A stretch of 64,000 nucleotides of DNA from Gavia stellata (taxonomy: Eukaryota; Chordata; Aves; Gaviiformes; Gaviidae), in assembly GCF_030936135.1 (NCBI RefSeq), contig NC_082637.1:46651821-46715820 (forward strand), in the 5' to 3' direction. Made by a program: the position numbers and the translations under genes. The notes beneath the pieces were generated by a model that was given only the letters and a program-made list of their open reading frames with translations, searched no databases and was not told where the DNA came from. This document shows positions 26,601 through 38,200 of the stretch, one piece after another (position 1 is the first letter of the stretch; the number at the start of each line of letters is the position of its first letter).

Positions 26601-29121
26601 CCCCACAAAGCAGCTGGCAGCAGCTTTGAGGAAGGAGAAGGGGCCATTGCATTATTTTCTGCCGCTGGCTGCTCAGAGCTCTGTGATGGTCCTTTAACCC
26701 GTGTCCACTCAGTCCCCAGCCACCCCAAATTCAGAAGCTTTAAAGAGACCCCCCAGATAATGCCCCATGCTGAACTGTATCTCAGGATGAAAGGCTGTTT
26801 TATTCAGTGATCCTCAGCTGAGTTAGGATGATGCTTCAATTCCCTATCCTGATTTTTATCAATATACTAATGGTGTAGCGTATAGTAGTATACCTATTTC
26901 TGAGATTTCCAGTTGAGGAAGCACTGTTTAGACCTAATGTGCGTGGTCTGGGCATCTTAGAAGTATAAGGAATTGTACAGGGAATAGATACAGCATTTTT
27001 ATTCATTATGAGGAAAAAAAAAGGAAAGGGCAAGGGGCAACTAATTAGTCCCTAGGATGTTGGTCAGCAGCAGGCCTTAGTTGGGGGCAGGGTAGGTCTT
27101 TTGTCTTACTCAAAGCTCAAAGCTGCCTGAACTTTTCAGAAGTATTGGGCATTTTGGGCACTATTTTGGAGTGCCAAGTTTGAGATACTGGAAAGGACCA
27201 TGATTTTTGGAGAGTGCTAAGCACCCATTCTCCAGTTAGTGTGTTTTCAGGCACATTTCCAGCTCAACTCTATGGCTTGAAAAAAGTCCTCCTTTACTTT
27301 TGAATGGCAAATTTGTTAAAAATTCATGCTGAGCTCTTTAACATTAAAGAAGTCGCTTCATAGTCTCCTGTTGGGAGGGGCTGAAAAATCAGAGCTCTCT
27401 AACCACAAATGCAGATGGATGCAAGCCAGTCACTGTGGCTGAAAGTTTGCCACACAAATTTCTGAAATTTCATGGTTACTTGCAGTAATTTGAATGCTAC
27501 AAGTTACCTATTTGGTGTGTTTGAATACTTTAGATATTTCTGGTTCATCACCTGAAACTTTTGTTTCTAGAAAGAGGTATTTGCTCCTTAACATAATGAA
27601 TGTTTTCTTTCTGAAGAGAAGATTCATCTAGCACAGTAGTTGTGTGTCCTGTAGGCTAGGTGGCTATTCCACCCCTAGTCTATCAAACAGAGATTCTCCC
27701 CACTTATTAAATACTTCAGAGGCTGCAACCTGAAAGATAAAAAATGAGATAAAAGCAACTGTTCCTCTAAGTCAGGGAGGTAAAACAGCTCAGATTCATC
27801 TAGTAAGTACAGAGACAAAAGTACAGTTTAACAGATAGGGCATAGGAGCCTGAGGCTGCTGTAAACTTTGAGTATGTCTCATGTTTTCTATATATATTAC
27901 GGTCCATGCCTGTAAAGTGAGAATGATAGTACTGACACGTAGAATTCGTGATTTGCAAAGATCATTGAGGACTTTGACCAAACAGTCAATAGAAGCAAAA
28001 AAACCCTCAGACTGTCATACATTTTGGTGTTTACAAAGGAGGGGGGGAAGAAATAATTACAAATGGTGTCTTTCTTACACAAATATATTCCCTGTATTTT
28101 TTATGCATGTATGCATATGTACATACACAGGCATGTACAGAAACATATATTTCAATACACAACAGAACCTGTGTATTTTAAATGCATAATTTTATTAGGA
28201 CATTCCAGCTGTCTGAACTGCTTCAGATAGATCCCCATTAAAAGAATGACACTGATGTCTATTATTTCACCTGGCTGTGTGAGGAACAGCTCGGTTCATT
28301 CCAGACTTTGCTAAGGAATTTCTTTATTCCATTTGCTAAACCACTAGATGCCAAATAATTGTTATGTTTTTTTTTCTTATAGGGCCTGTTAAGGCTCCCC
28401 ACCTGTAACCAGGAAGGGGAAATACATGCATGCACGGCAGCATATGGCATTTCTCGCAGGACTGTTGCTTTAGACCATTACTTATACTGCAGTCAGGCAG
28501 AACATCAGCTTCTCAAGATAAGCCAAGCTCAGCACCGAGCTTGGATGTTAGCAGAAAATATCACAGTGTGATTCTGCATTAAAAATATCATGGTCTGATA
28601 TTCTGCAAATTCACAGTAGATTTTAAAATAGATCAATATCAACATTTACAAGGGAAAATGAGGTGAGCAGTGCACTGAAGTTCCGACTTACATTTTTAGA
28701 GTAAAATACTACGTAACAGCAGTTAGTTTAAATGTCTATCTCGCATCCAGTATTAAAATGCTCCAGAAAGAGAGATCACCCGGTTCCCACTCTTGATAAT
28801 GCAGGCTCTGACCTCATGCCTACAGTCACTTGGCTTAAAAAAGACACTTCCAACCTATTTATGAATCCCTGTCCCCTCCCCAGCCTCGCTGTGCAAGCAG
28901 CTGTCTCTCTACCTCCTCTTCCTCCCCGTACCGCGAGGTAGGACTCACATGTGGGCAAGGCCTGCCTTTCTGACTGCAGAGGAAATGGCCTTTATGGCAG
29001 TCAGCATGGAGTTGAGCAGCTGCGTCAGCTCCCCTGTCGCTCCTTTAACGCGGCGTCCTTTCTCCATAACGAATCGCGTGAGAGTCAGCATATCCGTTTC
29101 AAAGGGGGTTTTGTCGGACAT
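8502..29121 (-). CDS. FBP2: Fructose-1,6-bisphosphatase 2 (muscle isozyme), 7 coding exons
   Basis: This enzyme hydrolyses fructose-1,6-bisphosphate to fructose-6-phosphate and phosphate (Mg-dependent, cytosolic homotetramer, AMP-inhibited). In muscle it serves glycogen resynthesis from lactate. Coding exons on the minus strand: 28949-29121, 26133-26295, 25119-25211, 19294-19434, 17959-18096, 11906-12025, 8502-8696. The joined frame is open for 340 residues; human FBP2 has 339. The active-site block [13 protein letters not shown], the metal ligand region [16 protein letters not shown] and the KKKGK motif are all present. Lys20, Glu69 and the STGQGVD loop (mature human numbering) are muscle-type and separate it from FBP1. 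All introns are GT-AG. The start ATG gives [12 protein letters not shown], aligning with the family N-terminus, with an adenine at -3. Oddities are one extra alanine in KGATGEL, a proline in the LAPIGT block, and a weak donor after exon 2. Introns 2, 4 and 6 show nothing beyond unique DNA. Confidence 0.97.
11906..12025 (-). CDS. FBP2: FBP2 exon 6
   Basis: The exon is 120 bp, phase 0 at both ends, with acceptor TTTTTTCAG and donor GTAAGT. It encodes [18 protein letters not shown] through [10 protein letters not shown], including Arg243/Tyr244, Tyr264 and Lys274, which bind substrate phosphates in characterised FBPases. Confidence 0.96.
16078..16160. repeat. 39-bp tandem duplication followed by an 8-bp inverted repeat (FBP2 intron 5)
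   Basis: The unit AATCAAGAAACTGAGTTATG occurs near 16079 and again 39 bp later, with flanking bases also shared. The second copy runs into TTATGAAC-ACAG-GTTCATAA at 16141-16160, a perfect 8-bp-arm palindrome with a 4-bp spacer. The remainder of intron 5 shows no other repeat or exon. Confidence 0.85.
17959..18096 (-). CDS. FBP2: FBP2 exon 5
   Basis: The exon is 138 bp, phase 0 at both ends, with donor GTAAGA and acceptor TTCTACAG. It encodes [19 protein letters not shown] and continues to KKKFPE. It holds the KKKGK nuclear-localisation motif and the Asn212/Tyr215 block SLNEGY. Confidence 0.96.
19294..19434 (-). CDS. FBP2: FBP2 exon 4
   Basis: The exon is 141 bp, phase 0, with acceptor TTCCTCAG and donor GTACAG. 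It encodes [18 protein letters not shown] through [14 protein letters not shown]. Thr177 and Gln179 in STGQG are the residues tied to the high AMP sensitivity of muscle FBPase. Confidence 0.96.
23077..23146. repeat. Two-copy 35-bp tandem duplication (FBP2 intron 3)
   Basis: Two adjacent 35-bp units, 23077-23111 and 23112-23146, both begin CACTTTTATTC and end CCCTTCAGTAACA, differing at a few internal positions. The remainder of this 5.7-kb intron shows no exon or mobile element. Confidence 0.85.
25119..25211 (-). CDS. FBP2: FBP2 exon 3 (active-site exon)
   Basis: The exon is 93 bp, phase 0, with acceptor TCTTTTAG and donor GTATGA. It encodes [18 protein letters not shown] and [13 protein letters not shown]. 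The catalytic aspartates of DPLD are intact. The proline in LAPIGT replaces the serine of human FBP2 and FBP1. Confidence 0.96.
26133..26295 (-). CDS. FBP2: FBP2 exon 2
   Basis: The exon is 163 bp, entered in phase 2 and left in phase 0. It encodes [20 protein letters not shown] through [16 protein letters not shown]. The glutamate in GDEVKK is the muscle-type Glu69 linked to calcium sensitivity. The donor reads GTCTGT, a weak match to consensus. Confidence 0.95.
28949..29121 (-). CDS. FBP2: FBP2 exon 1 (start codon 29119-29121)
   Basis: The coding part is 173 bp, ending in phase 2 at donor GTGAGT. It encodes [17 protein letters not shown] through RKAGLAH plus two bases of a Met codon completed in exon 2. 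It is three bases longer than the FBP1 equivalent because of the alanine codon at 29038-29040. Confidence 0.96.
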
Positions 29122-32100
29122 TTTTGCGGGGTACCAGAGTTCCTGTCTTCCTGGCTGGATGAGACGCTTTCTTGCCACGTTGAGGTCCTGGGTAGCTGTT
29201 TTATTTTGAGGCAAAGCTGTTGCTGGTCAGAGTTTATTAAGATGTTTCTGAGACCATGTGATTGAGTGCTCAGAATAACTGCACCACAGGCTGGCTCCAT
29301 GGCTCCTGCGGGATGCAGGAAAGGAGCCTGAGAAAGGACTACAGCTGAGCAACCACTGCTTGGCTGCCCTCCCCATGCACTGAAAGTAGTGATGTGCAGA
29401 TCTAGTAACATATTCTAATTGTGCGTTAGACTGCTTATAATGCAAAACTCTGGCTGGCCACTTAGCTGGAAACTGTTCTCCTGTAGCTGCCACTCAGCAA
29501 CAAGCTCAGCATAGCCAAGGCAAAGCACACAATTTGCAAGGTACAAGAAAGCAAGGCATAGGGCATCAGTAACCACGCATGCCAGGGTGCCCCGCAGCAA
29601 AGCACCCACCACACTGTGACTCCAGACGGTGACGTTTCCTTCCCATATTGCCTTAATCCCTGCTTGCTCACTCCCTCTTGGCCTCTGTCATAGAGGAGGA
29701 TTTTGAAGGTGCACGGCGCATGCCAGGGGCATCCGCAGGATATGCAGGGTGCATCTAGACACGCATTTATTAAAAATGTTTTATGTTGCTAGCTGGTCTG
29801 CTGCAATCCCGTTTCAATGACTTCATTCCTAGTCTGGACTACTTGTAATATTATAGGGCTTGCATGAATGGTGAGCTGTGGCTTGATTGGTTACAAAGTA
29901 ATTATCTCTTCAATAATTTACAAATTAAGCTTATCTTATTTAAGTATGTCTGTGTCATAACTCTCAAAATGCAATGTTATGTTGGCTTTGTTATTGTAGT
30001 GCACCATGTAAATATACGTATGTCCAATTTTGCAATTATACTGCCAGTAACTCCTTACAAGCATTATATTTGGATCACATGGTGCTAATACGAAGGTACA
30101 CAAAAACGTCAGTGAATTAGGTACATGCTATCTGGAACACTGAAATTATGGATGTTAATTACAGCACTGTCTTCCCACTCAGATAAGGCAGTAAGAACAA
30201 TTATACGTTGTAGCCTTCATTTTACTTATTAGCAGCACCCTCTTATTTTTAAACAGAAGATCTGGAAAGCCCACAAGCAAAACAAGAAAATCTGGAGTTA
30301 AAGAAGAAAAGTTTCATTAAGTTTCATTGTTACCATTCATTTAACCCAAATTACTGCACTAAAATCATGCCAGGAAGACAGAAACAAAATTCAGTAACAA
30401 AACATATATCTAGCTTTGTTTTTGTTAAGAGGAACCGCAGCTGTAGGCAGGTTTGATTTCCCTTTGCCTTTCTTTTTTAATCTTTATAATTTCTTTGGAT
30501 TTTCCTAAAAGCGACTCTTCACCTATGAACAATACATTACTTGGAGAGTTGTAAAAAGATTTGAATGCTAAGGTTTTCTACTTTGAAGCCAGCCCCAAGC
30601 AAAGGTCTCAGACACTGACAGCACTGAACACTAGCAACAAGTAGAAAGACACAGTTCAGTGCTGCTTGGATCCCATGTGCTTAGCTTCGGGGATGTTTTT
30701 CAAGTCTCATTCTAAGGAGAAAGGACTGGCAAGCAGAGCTCCTCAGGTGGAGCAACAGGCAGATTTTGCAATACGTCCTCTAAGGCAATAGTGGAAGAAA
30801 AAGTAATCTTGAAGATTTTTTTTTTCTATCACTGTGATCTATTTAAAAGTATACGATACCATTCACATCATGGGACGAATATTCCAGAGCAGTTTTTGCC
30901 AGCTTAGGAGACTTTCTTTCTTTGAACAGACTTTGTACAAAACCAAAATATAAAATGTTTAGTGAGCTCTGGGATAGCACATGGTGCTGTTAATAAAAGA
31001 AGGGGATGGGTTTCACATTATACATGCCAACAGGTCTGCTGGCTGAAAGTACAGCCATTACATTCTGCACATTATTTCATCATCGTGGCAGTTGTCAGCC
31101 TGACCAGTACTGAAATGCTTTTAATGCAAAATCTCTCCTCTATGTAGCTAGAATACCATCAGGATACCCAATCAATTTAGCAAATAAGAAATGGGGTGGG
31201 GGTTGGCCTATGGCTTCTAACATTTGTCAAAACATCACGTGCAGATCTTCTTTACTGTTGATTCCAAGTGATCTTTTGCACTGGTCAAAAAGACAAAGTT
31301 CAGATCATCTTCTAACAGCAAGCTTGGTTTGGAGTTAGTGGTTCAAAGGGTGTTCTCAGAACTAAGAAGTCCATTATTTGCCTCTTTCTTTTTTTTTTTT
31401 TTTAAACTGAAAAATCCCCAAATGCTTTTTACAGGTACTGGATACTTTTTAGTATGTATAAAGCACAATGCTTTGAGTTGCTGCTCAAGTAACGCTCCTT
31501 CAATAAGAACTTAATTTACACTAATATGTAAAGAACACAGACTGGACAGCCATGCTTTCCAGAAATATTGCAGCCAACAGTAGAGCAAGAAGAGAAATAA
31601 AAGAATAAAACTTGGATAAAGGCACAAGACTGGGTTGCATGAAAATTTTACCCTGTTTTGATAAATACTGTGATCCCACCGAGTGATAAAAACCTGACTG
31701 CTTAAACTGAATGATTAAGCTTTATAAATAATTACCATTTAATGGGGTTTGAGAAATCAGAGTGTTTCAAAAATGTGTGGCGATTCTTTATAAGCCTGAG
31801 AACTGCTCAGTAAGATGGGTTGGAACAGCATAGAAAGGTTAAAAGAACAAACAACACCTCAGTTTGACAGATCTGTGGGAGATTTGCCCTCTAATATAAA
31901 GATTACACCCAGAGCTCTCAGGGATGATTCACACTTCCACTGGCATACAGACTAGCCCTGTGCCTTAAAGGTGACACCCCTTCTAACTGATTTGAAATGT
32001 TAGTTGCTTGGATGGCGGTGGCTGAAATTGGAGCCACCGACCTTTCACCAAATGCCACAGTTCAGCCTCCGAGCGGGGCAGTGGGTAGTACTGCCACGGG

Positions 32101-35058
32101 GGCTGAAGGTGGACGCTGTGACAAACCCACGTCCACGCGCAGGGCACACTCTGAAAGGGTTTGCGGAAGGAGGTTACTGAATAGTCCTCCCCGCTGGTGG
32201 CTACACGGGGATGCCGTTCGCCTGTGGGCTTACGTGTTACAGGTAGAAAGAAAGAAAAACCCAGCTCATGATGTGAAAAATGCTAACTATACAATGTCGG
32301 CCGACAGGCAGGACCAAAACACTGGAAACTGACCTCGCAAACATGGGCAGTATTGCCTTTCCTCCTATAACCTTTACCTGCTGCCAGTATGGTGTCTTAA
32401 AAATAGATACATGCAGCCCAGGGATTCCTGAAGAGGTTGAGGGCAGAACACAGCCGAGGAATTACTATAACTAGACAAAAATGGCTGCTGTGGATACTGT
32501 CTGTCAAGTTGTGCCAACAGACTAGTGAGGCACTGTAGTCCAAACTGATATACGGAAAGCCAGGAAAAAGCTGTAATGGCTTCTGACTGTCCTCTGCTTA
32601 GAGTATTAAACAAAAAAAATGTGTCCAGCTACAGCTCTGGGGACAGATCGGATTAAAAACTTAAGGATCTACAAAGTTGTGCATGACAACAACAGTCATG
32701 CACTTTTCTCTAGGAGCAGCATCCAGAACCTCAGAGAGGTTTAGAGTCCTTCTCAGCATGCTGCCTGCTGTAGCTGATTTAGCAATCTTGGAGACGTTCA
32801 AAGGGCTATGGAGTATGTGCGAGAGCCAGCAAGCAAGGAAATGCTCGGGACTGGAATACGCAGTTCCTTTGGGAAGTGTTTCAGTGTGTGAGGTAGGCAT
32901 CTCCAGCTGCTTCTAGCACCTTCACTCCTAGTCAAAAACTGAGAGAGGATTGCTGTTTCTTTTGAAATATCAATGAAAAGACAAAACAGATGCAAGGAGT
33001 ACATTTTTTTTCTTTTGCAAAAGCAAGAGCATGGCCATATGCCAGGGGTCAGTTGCTCACATGAAAAGGCAGAGGAAGCAGCATTGGTCCTAGCAAAAGA
33101 AAGAGCAGCCTGCAAAGAAAAGCCTGGGCCACAGGAGTCCCCCAGCACACAGCTGTCCCACTCGCTGTCTGGTCGCATGAAGTCCTCTCCACGTAATGGC
33201 ACGGGGGTCACAGGTTGGGATAGTAAACCTTCTCCTTCCTTCTCCTTCCAGGCTGGCCACAAGGGCACCCCACTGGGTGGTGGGTTTGAGCCTTCTCGTG
33301 TGGGTTTGAGCCTTCTCCCAGAGGGGAATTAATCAGACAGTATACCGCATGGTCACTGTTTGTGGGGTGCCTGATGTTGCAGGTGCATATCAGGCAAAGT
33401 ATGTAAGCCATGGCCTGTTTGTTTCCCAGAGCAGAGTTTGGCCCAATACTGTGAAAAGTGAGTGCACAAGCAGAACAAGAGCTCAGTGGAGATTTCCAGG
33501 ACTGTCCAAATCCTTTAAGGGCTCAGGTCCCTGAAAGCCCTGTCTTCACTAACAAAGCCTCATCAGAAATAGCATCTTCAGCAGAAGCTAGGCTGTTCAG
33601 TCCCTGCCAGAAACGACTTGTTTCCTAACACTTTGGAGGCAAGATGCATGTATACACCCATCTAAGGTTTGCTGGCATGCCTCCAAATGCCCCAAACACA
33701 ACCTGCATCAGAACAAGGCCCCCCAGGGCTTTTTGTGTGTTAGCACTAATAGAGCATGCCTTTGCAACATGGCCTCTAGGTTCCTGCTGACTCTTTTCTT
33801 GTTTTACAAGAAGAACCAAGCTCAGGTAGGCTATCTGCGCGGATGTATCCAAACTCCTCAGACGGGCAGGTGCATAGCTCATTGCACCCACAGGCAGGGG
33901 CTCCCAGACCATGGCTTGAGTGAAGGTTCAGTGGCTCTCTACCCAACGGCGACATCCACCTGTCCCTTAGTTTGAGTTTGACAAAGGTAAATGGGTCATG
34001 AGAAATGTCAAAGATTTGCAGATTTGGACTGATTCAAAAAGCTTGTGAGCCATGGCCATAAACTGTACCCAGACAGGTGGAGAGCCCATCTAGCTCCCAA
34101 GCACTAATGTCGTGTTCCCAGCAGCATGCCCTGAATCAGCATATTAAATGTCAGTACGCTTTGGGGGGATCTTCGCAACTTACTTCTGCTTGTGCAGCAG
34201 AATCCTTTTCCACGGTAATGCACACTCCCAAAATAACACAAGGAACACCTGGTGGGGGCTGCTAGCAACACAGAGGTTCATTTTTTCATCAAGCAAACAG
34301 GTTAATTTCTGGCAAATATAGCCAGCCCATCACAGCAGAATGGTATCAAGCTGTCTGCACATGCTCTTTATCCAATTCAAAATCCACCTCCAAAATGTCA
34401 TTTTCCATCCTTGTGTAACTGGATATACTACAGTGCCACCTGGCAATATTAACAGTATGTGTCAGAATTAACATACACTAACGCACATGTTTCACAAATG
34501 TTCATTCTTGGTCAGAATAAGCCCAGTCTGAAGTATAGTGAGTAACTTCTGGGGCCTAGAAACAATGCGTGGAAGTGCCCACATTAGCATTTATATTTAT
34601 TGCCAAAGAACTAGGGACTGGTCTAGGAAAGGACACTCACTGTAAGAGGCTGTTGAGTCTCCCCCCCAAGATTTTTAGAAGACAAGAGAGTCTGATACCC
34701 TGGTGGTAGTCTGTAGCTTGTCTGAGAAAGTTGAGTCTTCCCCTAGTTATTGAATGCAACATAGTTGTTCCTCATAGCACAGTGGCTTTTGCGTAATCGC
34801 AAATGATAAATGAAAAAGCAAACATATTTTTCCCTTGCTTTTACTTTTAATGCTTCCTTTAATGCAATCTTTTAATGCCTTTCATTACACAATGCAACTG
34901 CATAAGATTTCACTTTAAAAAGATCTTATGAAAATATGGCTCATTTGCTCTCTCACTACAGAGGTCAGACAGTTCAGTCTTGCAGTACTGCAGTGTGTTC
35001 TTTGGTTCAGCTGTAAGGCATTTCTTCCCCTCTGCACAGTGACTGCAGCAAGCTTTCT
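29122..35058. other. FBP2-FBP1 intergenic region (FBP2 promoter side and FBP1 3' UTR side)
   Basis: The 5.9-kb gap holds no recognisable coding exon or mobile element. The part adjoining 29122 must contain the FBP2 5' UTR and promoter; it is not GC-rich and has no clear TATA box. The part adjoining 35058 must contain the FBP1 3' UTR. A short duplicated phrase TGGGTTTGAGCCTTCTC occurs twice at about 33280-33320. Confidence 0.5.
34596..34601 (-). terminator. FBP1: Candidate FBP1 poly(A) signal (AATAAA)
   Basis: AATAAA on the FBP1 strand lies about 460 bases past the stop codon. Nearer the stop, three ATTAAA variants occur on the same strand at 34871-34876, 34858-34863 and 34846-34851. Which is used cannot be decided from sequence. 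Confidence 0.4.
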
Positions 35059-35250
35059 TTACTTAGCTGAATGCTTCTTGACTATCTCAAGGTACTCCCT
35101 TACATCGTCAGGAGATCCCAAGACAACAGGCACTCTTTGGTGGATATCCTCGGGCACTATATCTAGTATGGCTTGATGCCCGGTTGTTGCTATGCCCCCA
35201 GCCTTCTCAATAACAAAAGCCATAGGATTGCATTCGTAGAGCAGTCTCAG
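35059..35250 (-). CDS. FBP1: FBP1 exon 7 (C-terminus and stop)
   Basis: The acceptor is TCTTCTAG. The exon encodes [19 protein letters not shown] through [16 protein letters not shown] and ends at TAA (35059-35061). The metal-binding glutamate of YECNP is intact. Confidence 0.96.
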   Translation of the reverse strand: MRLLYECNPMAFVIEKAGGIATTGHQAILDIVPEDIHQRVPVVLGSPDDVREYLEIVKKHSAK

Positions 35251-38200
35251 CTAGAAGACAAAAATCAAAATGGTCAGCCCAGGCAATGCTGAGAATCATG
35301 AAATGTAAATATATTAGGTATTTGATTTAAAACTAATCAACACTCCAAGTGCTCTATATTTCTTATAAACTTTGACTCAAGAAGGAAATTGCGTGGATTT
35401 TTCTTTTAAACAAAACGCAGTGAATAATGGATTTGCCCAGCCTGAGTGCTTTCTCCATAGCTTATGTTTGCACTGCGCTCTTTACACAGCGATAAAGCTC
35501 ATATGTAAGACACAACCTTTAACAAGGGAGCAAACCACGTAGGCCTGTGTGAAAAGAAAGAAAAACACTGGCCCTGAGTGTGCCATTAGGTTTCTCTAAT
35601 GAATAACTGCATCTTATCTGCAACCTGAAGCAATAATTTACGGACAATTACAAAACAGGTGGAAGGTCTTTGCTGAATAAACAGTCCCCTTGGCAGCCTG
35701 TGTGTGACCTTCCCTAAGTGACTGTCATCCTGGCAGAGGCAGCCAGGCATAATTCCTCCAGATGAGGCAGTGTTACCATGTGCAAGATGCAAGTGGTTTT
35801 CTCTTTGGCAGAGCTTCTCGTAAGGGGCGCGCTACATTTAGGCTTCTTACGTACTAGCTTGTAATAGGGATCCCAGTGTAATGTGGGCTGTTTACTTCGC
35901 TTTGCAATGTTTCGCTTGGTTGGGGCCAGCACGGTTTGGGCTGAGATGGTACAGAGAAGCCTGTTTGAACAGCACATCCCCTGGTACATCCTGTAATCTG
36001 AGTATGTTTGGGGATAAAGAGAAGTTGGTACAGTTGAAACAGGTTAGCAGCAGCCCTAAGACAGGTGTCTGTCAACAGGCTGCTGTCACTTGTGACATTG
36101 TGCAAGGGGTAGCCATATCCACACATCAGACACACAAGCTACCAAGTTATAAAAAACATGTTCTGCAATCAAAATACTGATCTGTGATAGTGAAATATCT
36201 AGATAATGTAACATTTTCCATAATTGGGCTTATTCAGGTTTACCTTTCCTTTGGGACTTTTGGAGTTAGCAGGATACAGAAAGATTCCTCCATACACCAG
36301 TGTGCGATGCACATCAGCCACCATAGATCCTATGTACCTCCCACCATATGGTGAACTGCCATCCTACAGAAAGACATTTAAATAAATGTAACTTCCGAGC
36401 ACATCAGGGTAACCTTCCCTGACACCCCACACACCCCCCGCTGCCTTAGTGGTCCTAACATCTAACTCCTCCATATTGTGATTCATTGATAATATTCAAA
36501 GTAGTTTTGGAGAAAGTTTCAGTTTCCTCCTCATTTTCTAGTTGGGAAAATCCAAGGAAAAGGACTGCAAAAGATTTCACGATAGATGAGTGGTAGAGCC
36601 AACAATAGAAAATGCATCCCAGCTCTCCATCAGTGCTCTAACCCTTGGAAAATACTGCATTTCTAGTAGCAAAAAAATCAAGTGCTAGGAATTGATGTCA
36701 GGGTTTTGTCTTTTGTAACAGGAAAAAAATATCAAGGAGCAAAAGAAGTGATCTTTCCTACTTGTTCTACCTGTTTTTGCCAGCTTCTACAACTTTTTTG
36801 GTATGAAAAAGTTAATAGTTGACTACTGCTATTATTTTTTTATTATAGTCCAGAGAGTACATTTTAATGTCTAAATAAGCAATACCTTAAGCCTGGTACG
36901 ATGTCAGATGAAAACACCAATCTTTGTTAAAAGCAAGATCAGGAAGTCAAGAAGGGACATGAACACTTAACAACAGTAAATGTTTACACTTCATTGCCAA
37001 TGTAATAACTCTGGTGATGACAGGTGTAAGGTGTGAGAACAGACATGATTTTTACGGGCACTCCTCAGAGCTTCAGGCCTCCTGACACCAGGAAACTGCA
37101 CAAGTACAAAGCGGACCCTGAAAATATACTAGCTTTTCAAGTGAGAGGCCCCCTCAGGACCCAGCCTGTGTTACCACTGAGCAATGACCCACTGCCATCC
37201 CCACTCGGCTCTCCGTCTACTCGGACGTTGTGGTGAGGAAGCAGCAATCTAACACACATGTCGGTAAAATTTCTTCATCACCGGATGAGACTGCCTCTCT
37301 ACTTGACTACCAAACACCCAGTTTTGCCTCCAGCACTGTTACTCAGGCCCCCAGCCAGGAAGGAAGATTATTGGGGGGGAAAAAAAAAAAAGAAAGAAAG
37401 GGAAAAAAATATGAAAGAGGTGCAGTGCAGTACTGAAGGATGGTGAAACATCTGGTCGCATCAACTGCTGCTCTAATTATCAGGCCTACATGAAGATACA
37501 CTTTAAATAGACAAGAAAGGAAAACAAGCTCTGAACAGTGCATGGGACAGTGATTGATCATAAAGTTGGAAATTATGAGTATTGCTTGTCATCAGAAAGT
37601 TTCTCTGAAACAGAATCTTTCACCTCAGGGAATTTCTTCTTTTTGAGATACTCTGTGACTGCAGGATCGAAGTACTTAGCATAGCCTTCATTGAGACTGT
37701 AGATATTTCCCTTCTTTTTGATTTTCACATCCCTATCCACCAAAATGAATTCTCCAATTGCCTAACAATAAGAAAGAAAAACAATTTGTTAACATTAATT
37801 GCTCATTTATTTACAAACCAAGGCAAAAACCAATCATACACACATTTCAGGAAAAACGTACTACAGCTGCCACTTTCTTTAATAATTCAGTACCTACAAA
37901 AAAGTGGTATTTGCAGTCTAGATGCAAAGGGTTTTGTTTATCCATAAAACCCGGGCAGGGCATGAATCCTGGGGTCATGCAAGCTTCTTCATACTAGCAT
38001 TCCCAGCTCTCTATCACTTTTCTATGCCAAAAAATGCTGTTGCCTGTAAATTTTTTTAGCACTCCACTCTTTTTCTAGACTTACAAGAAAACTACAGCTC
38101 TGAGGAGTTTGGAAACTGAGAGTGCCGGTTGAAGCAATGCATAAACTTCTTCAAACAGCTGTAGATGTTAATAAATTCCAGTTCATCCTAGCTTGGGCTA

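Noticed and set aside
29122..29214. A 31-residue in-frame N-terminal extension of FBP2, basic and superficially like a mitochondrial presequence
   Set aside because: The first codon of the extension is TTG, not ATG, and the frame meets a TGA at 29227-29229 without any upstream ATG. The conserved start at 29119-29121 matches the family N-terminus.
32798..33332. Overlapping frames of 119 and 156 residues on opposite strands between FBP2 and FBP1
   Set aside because: No family resemblance and the two strands overlap almost fully; consistent with chance in moderately GC-rich DNA.
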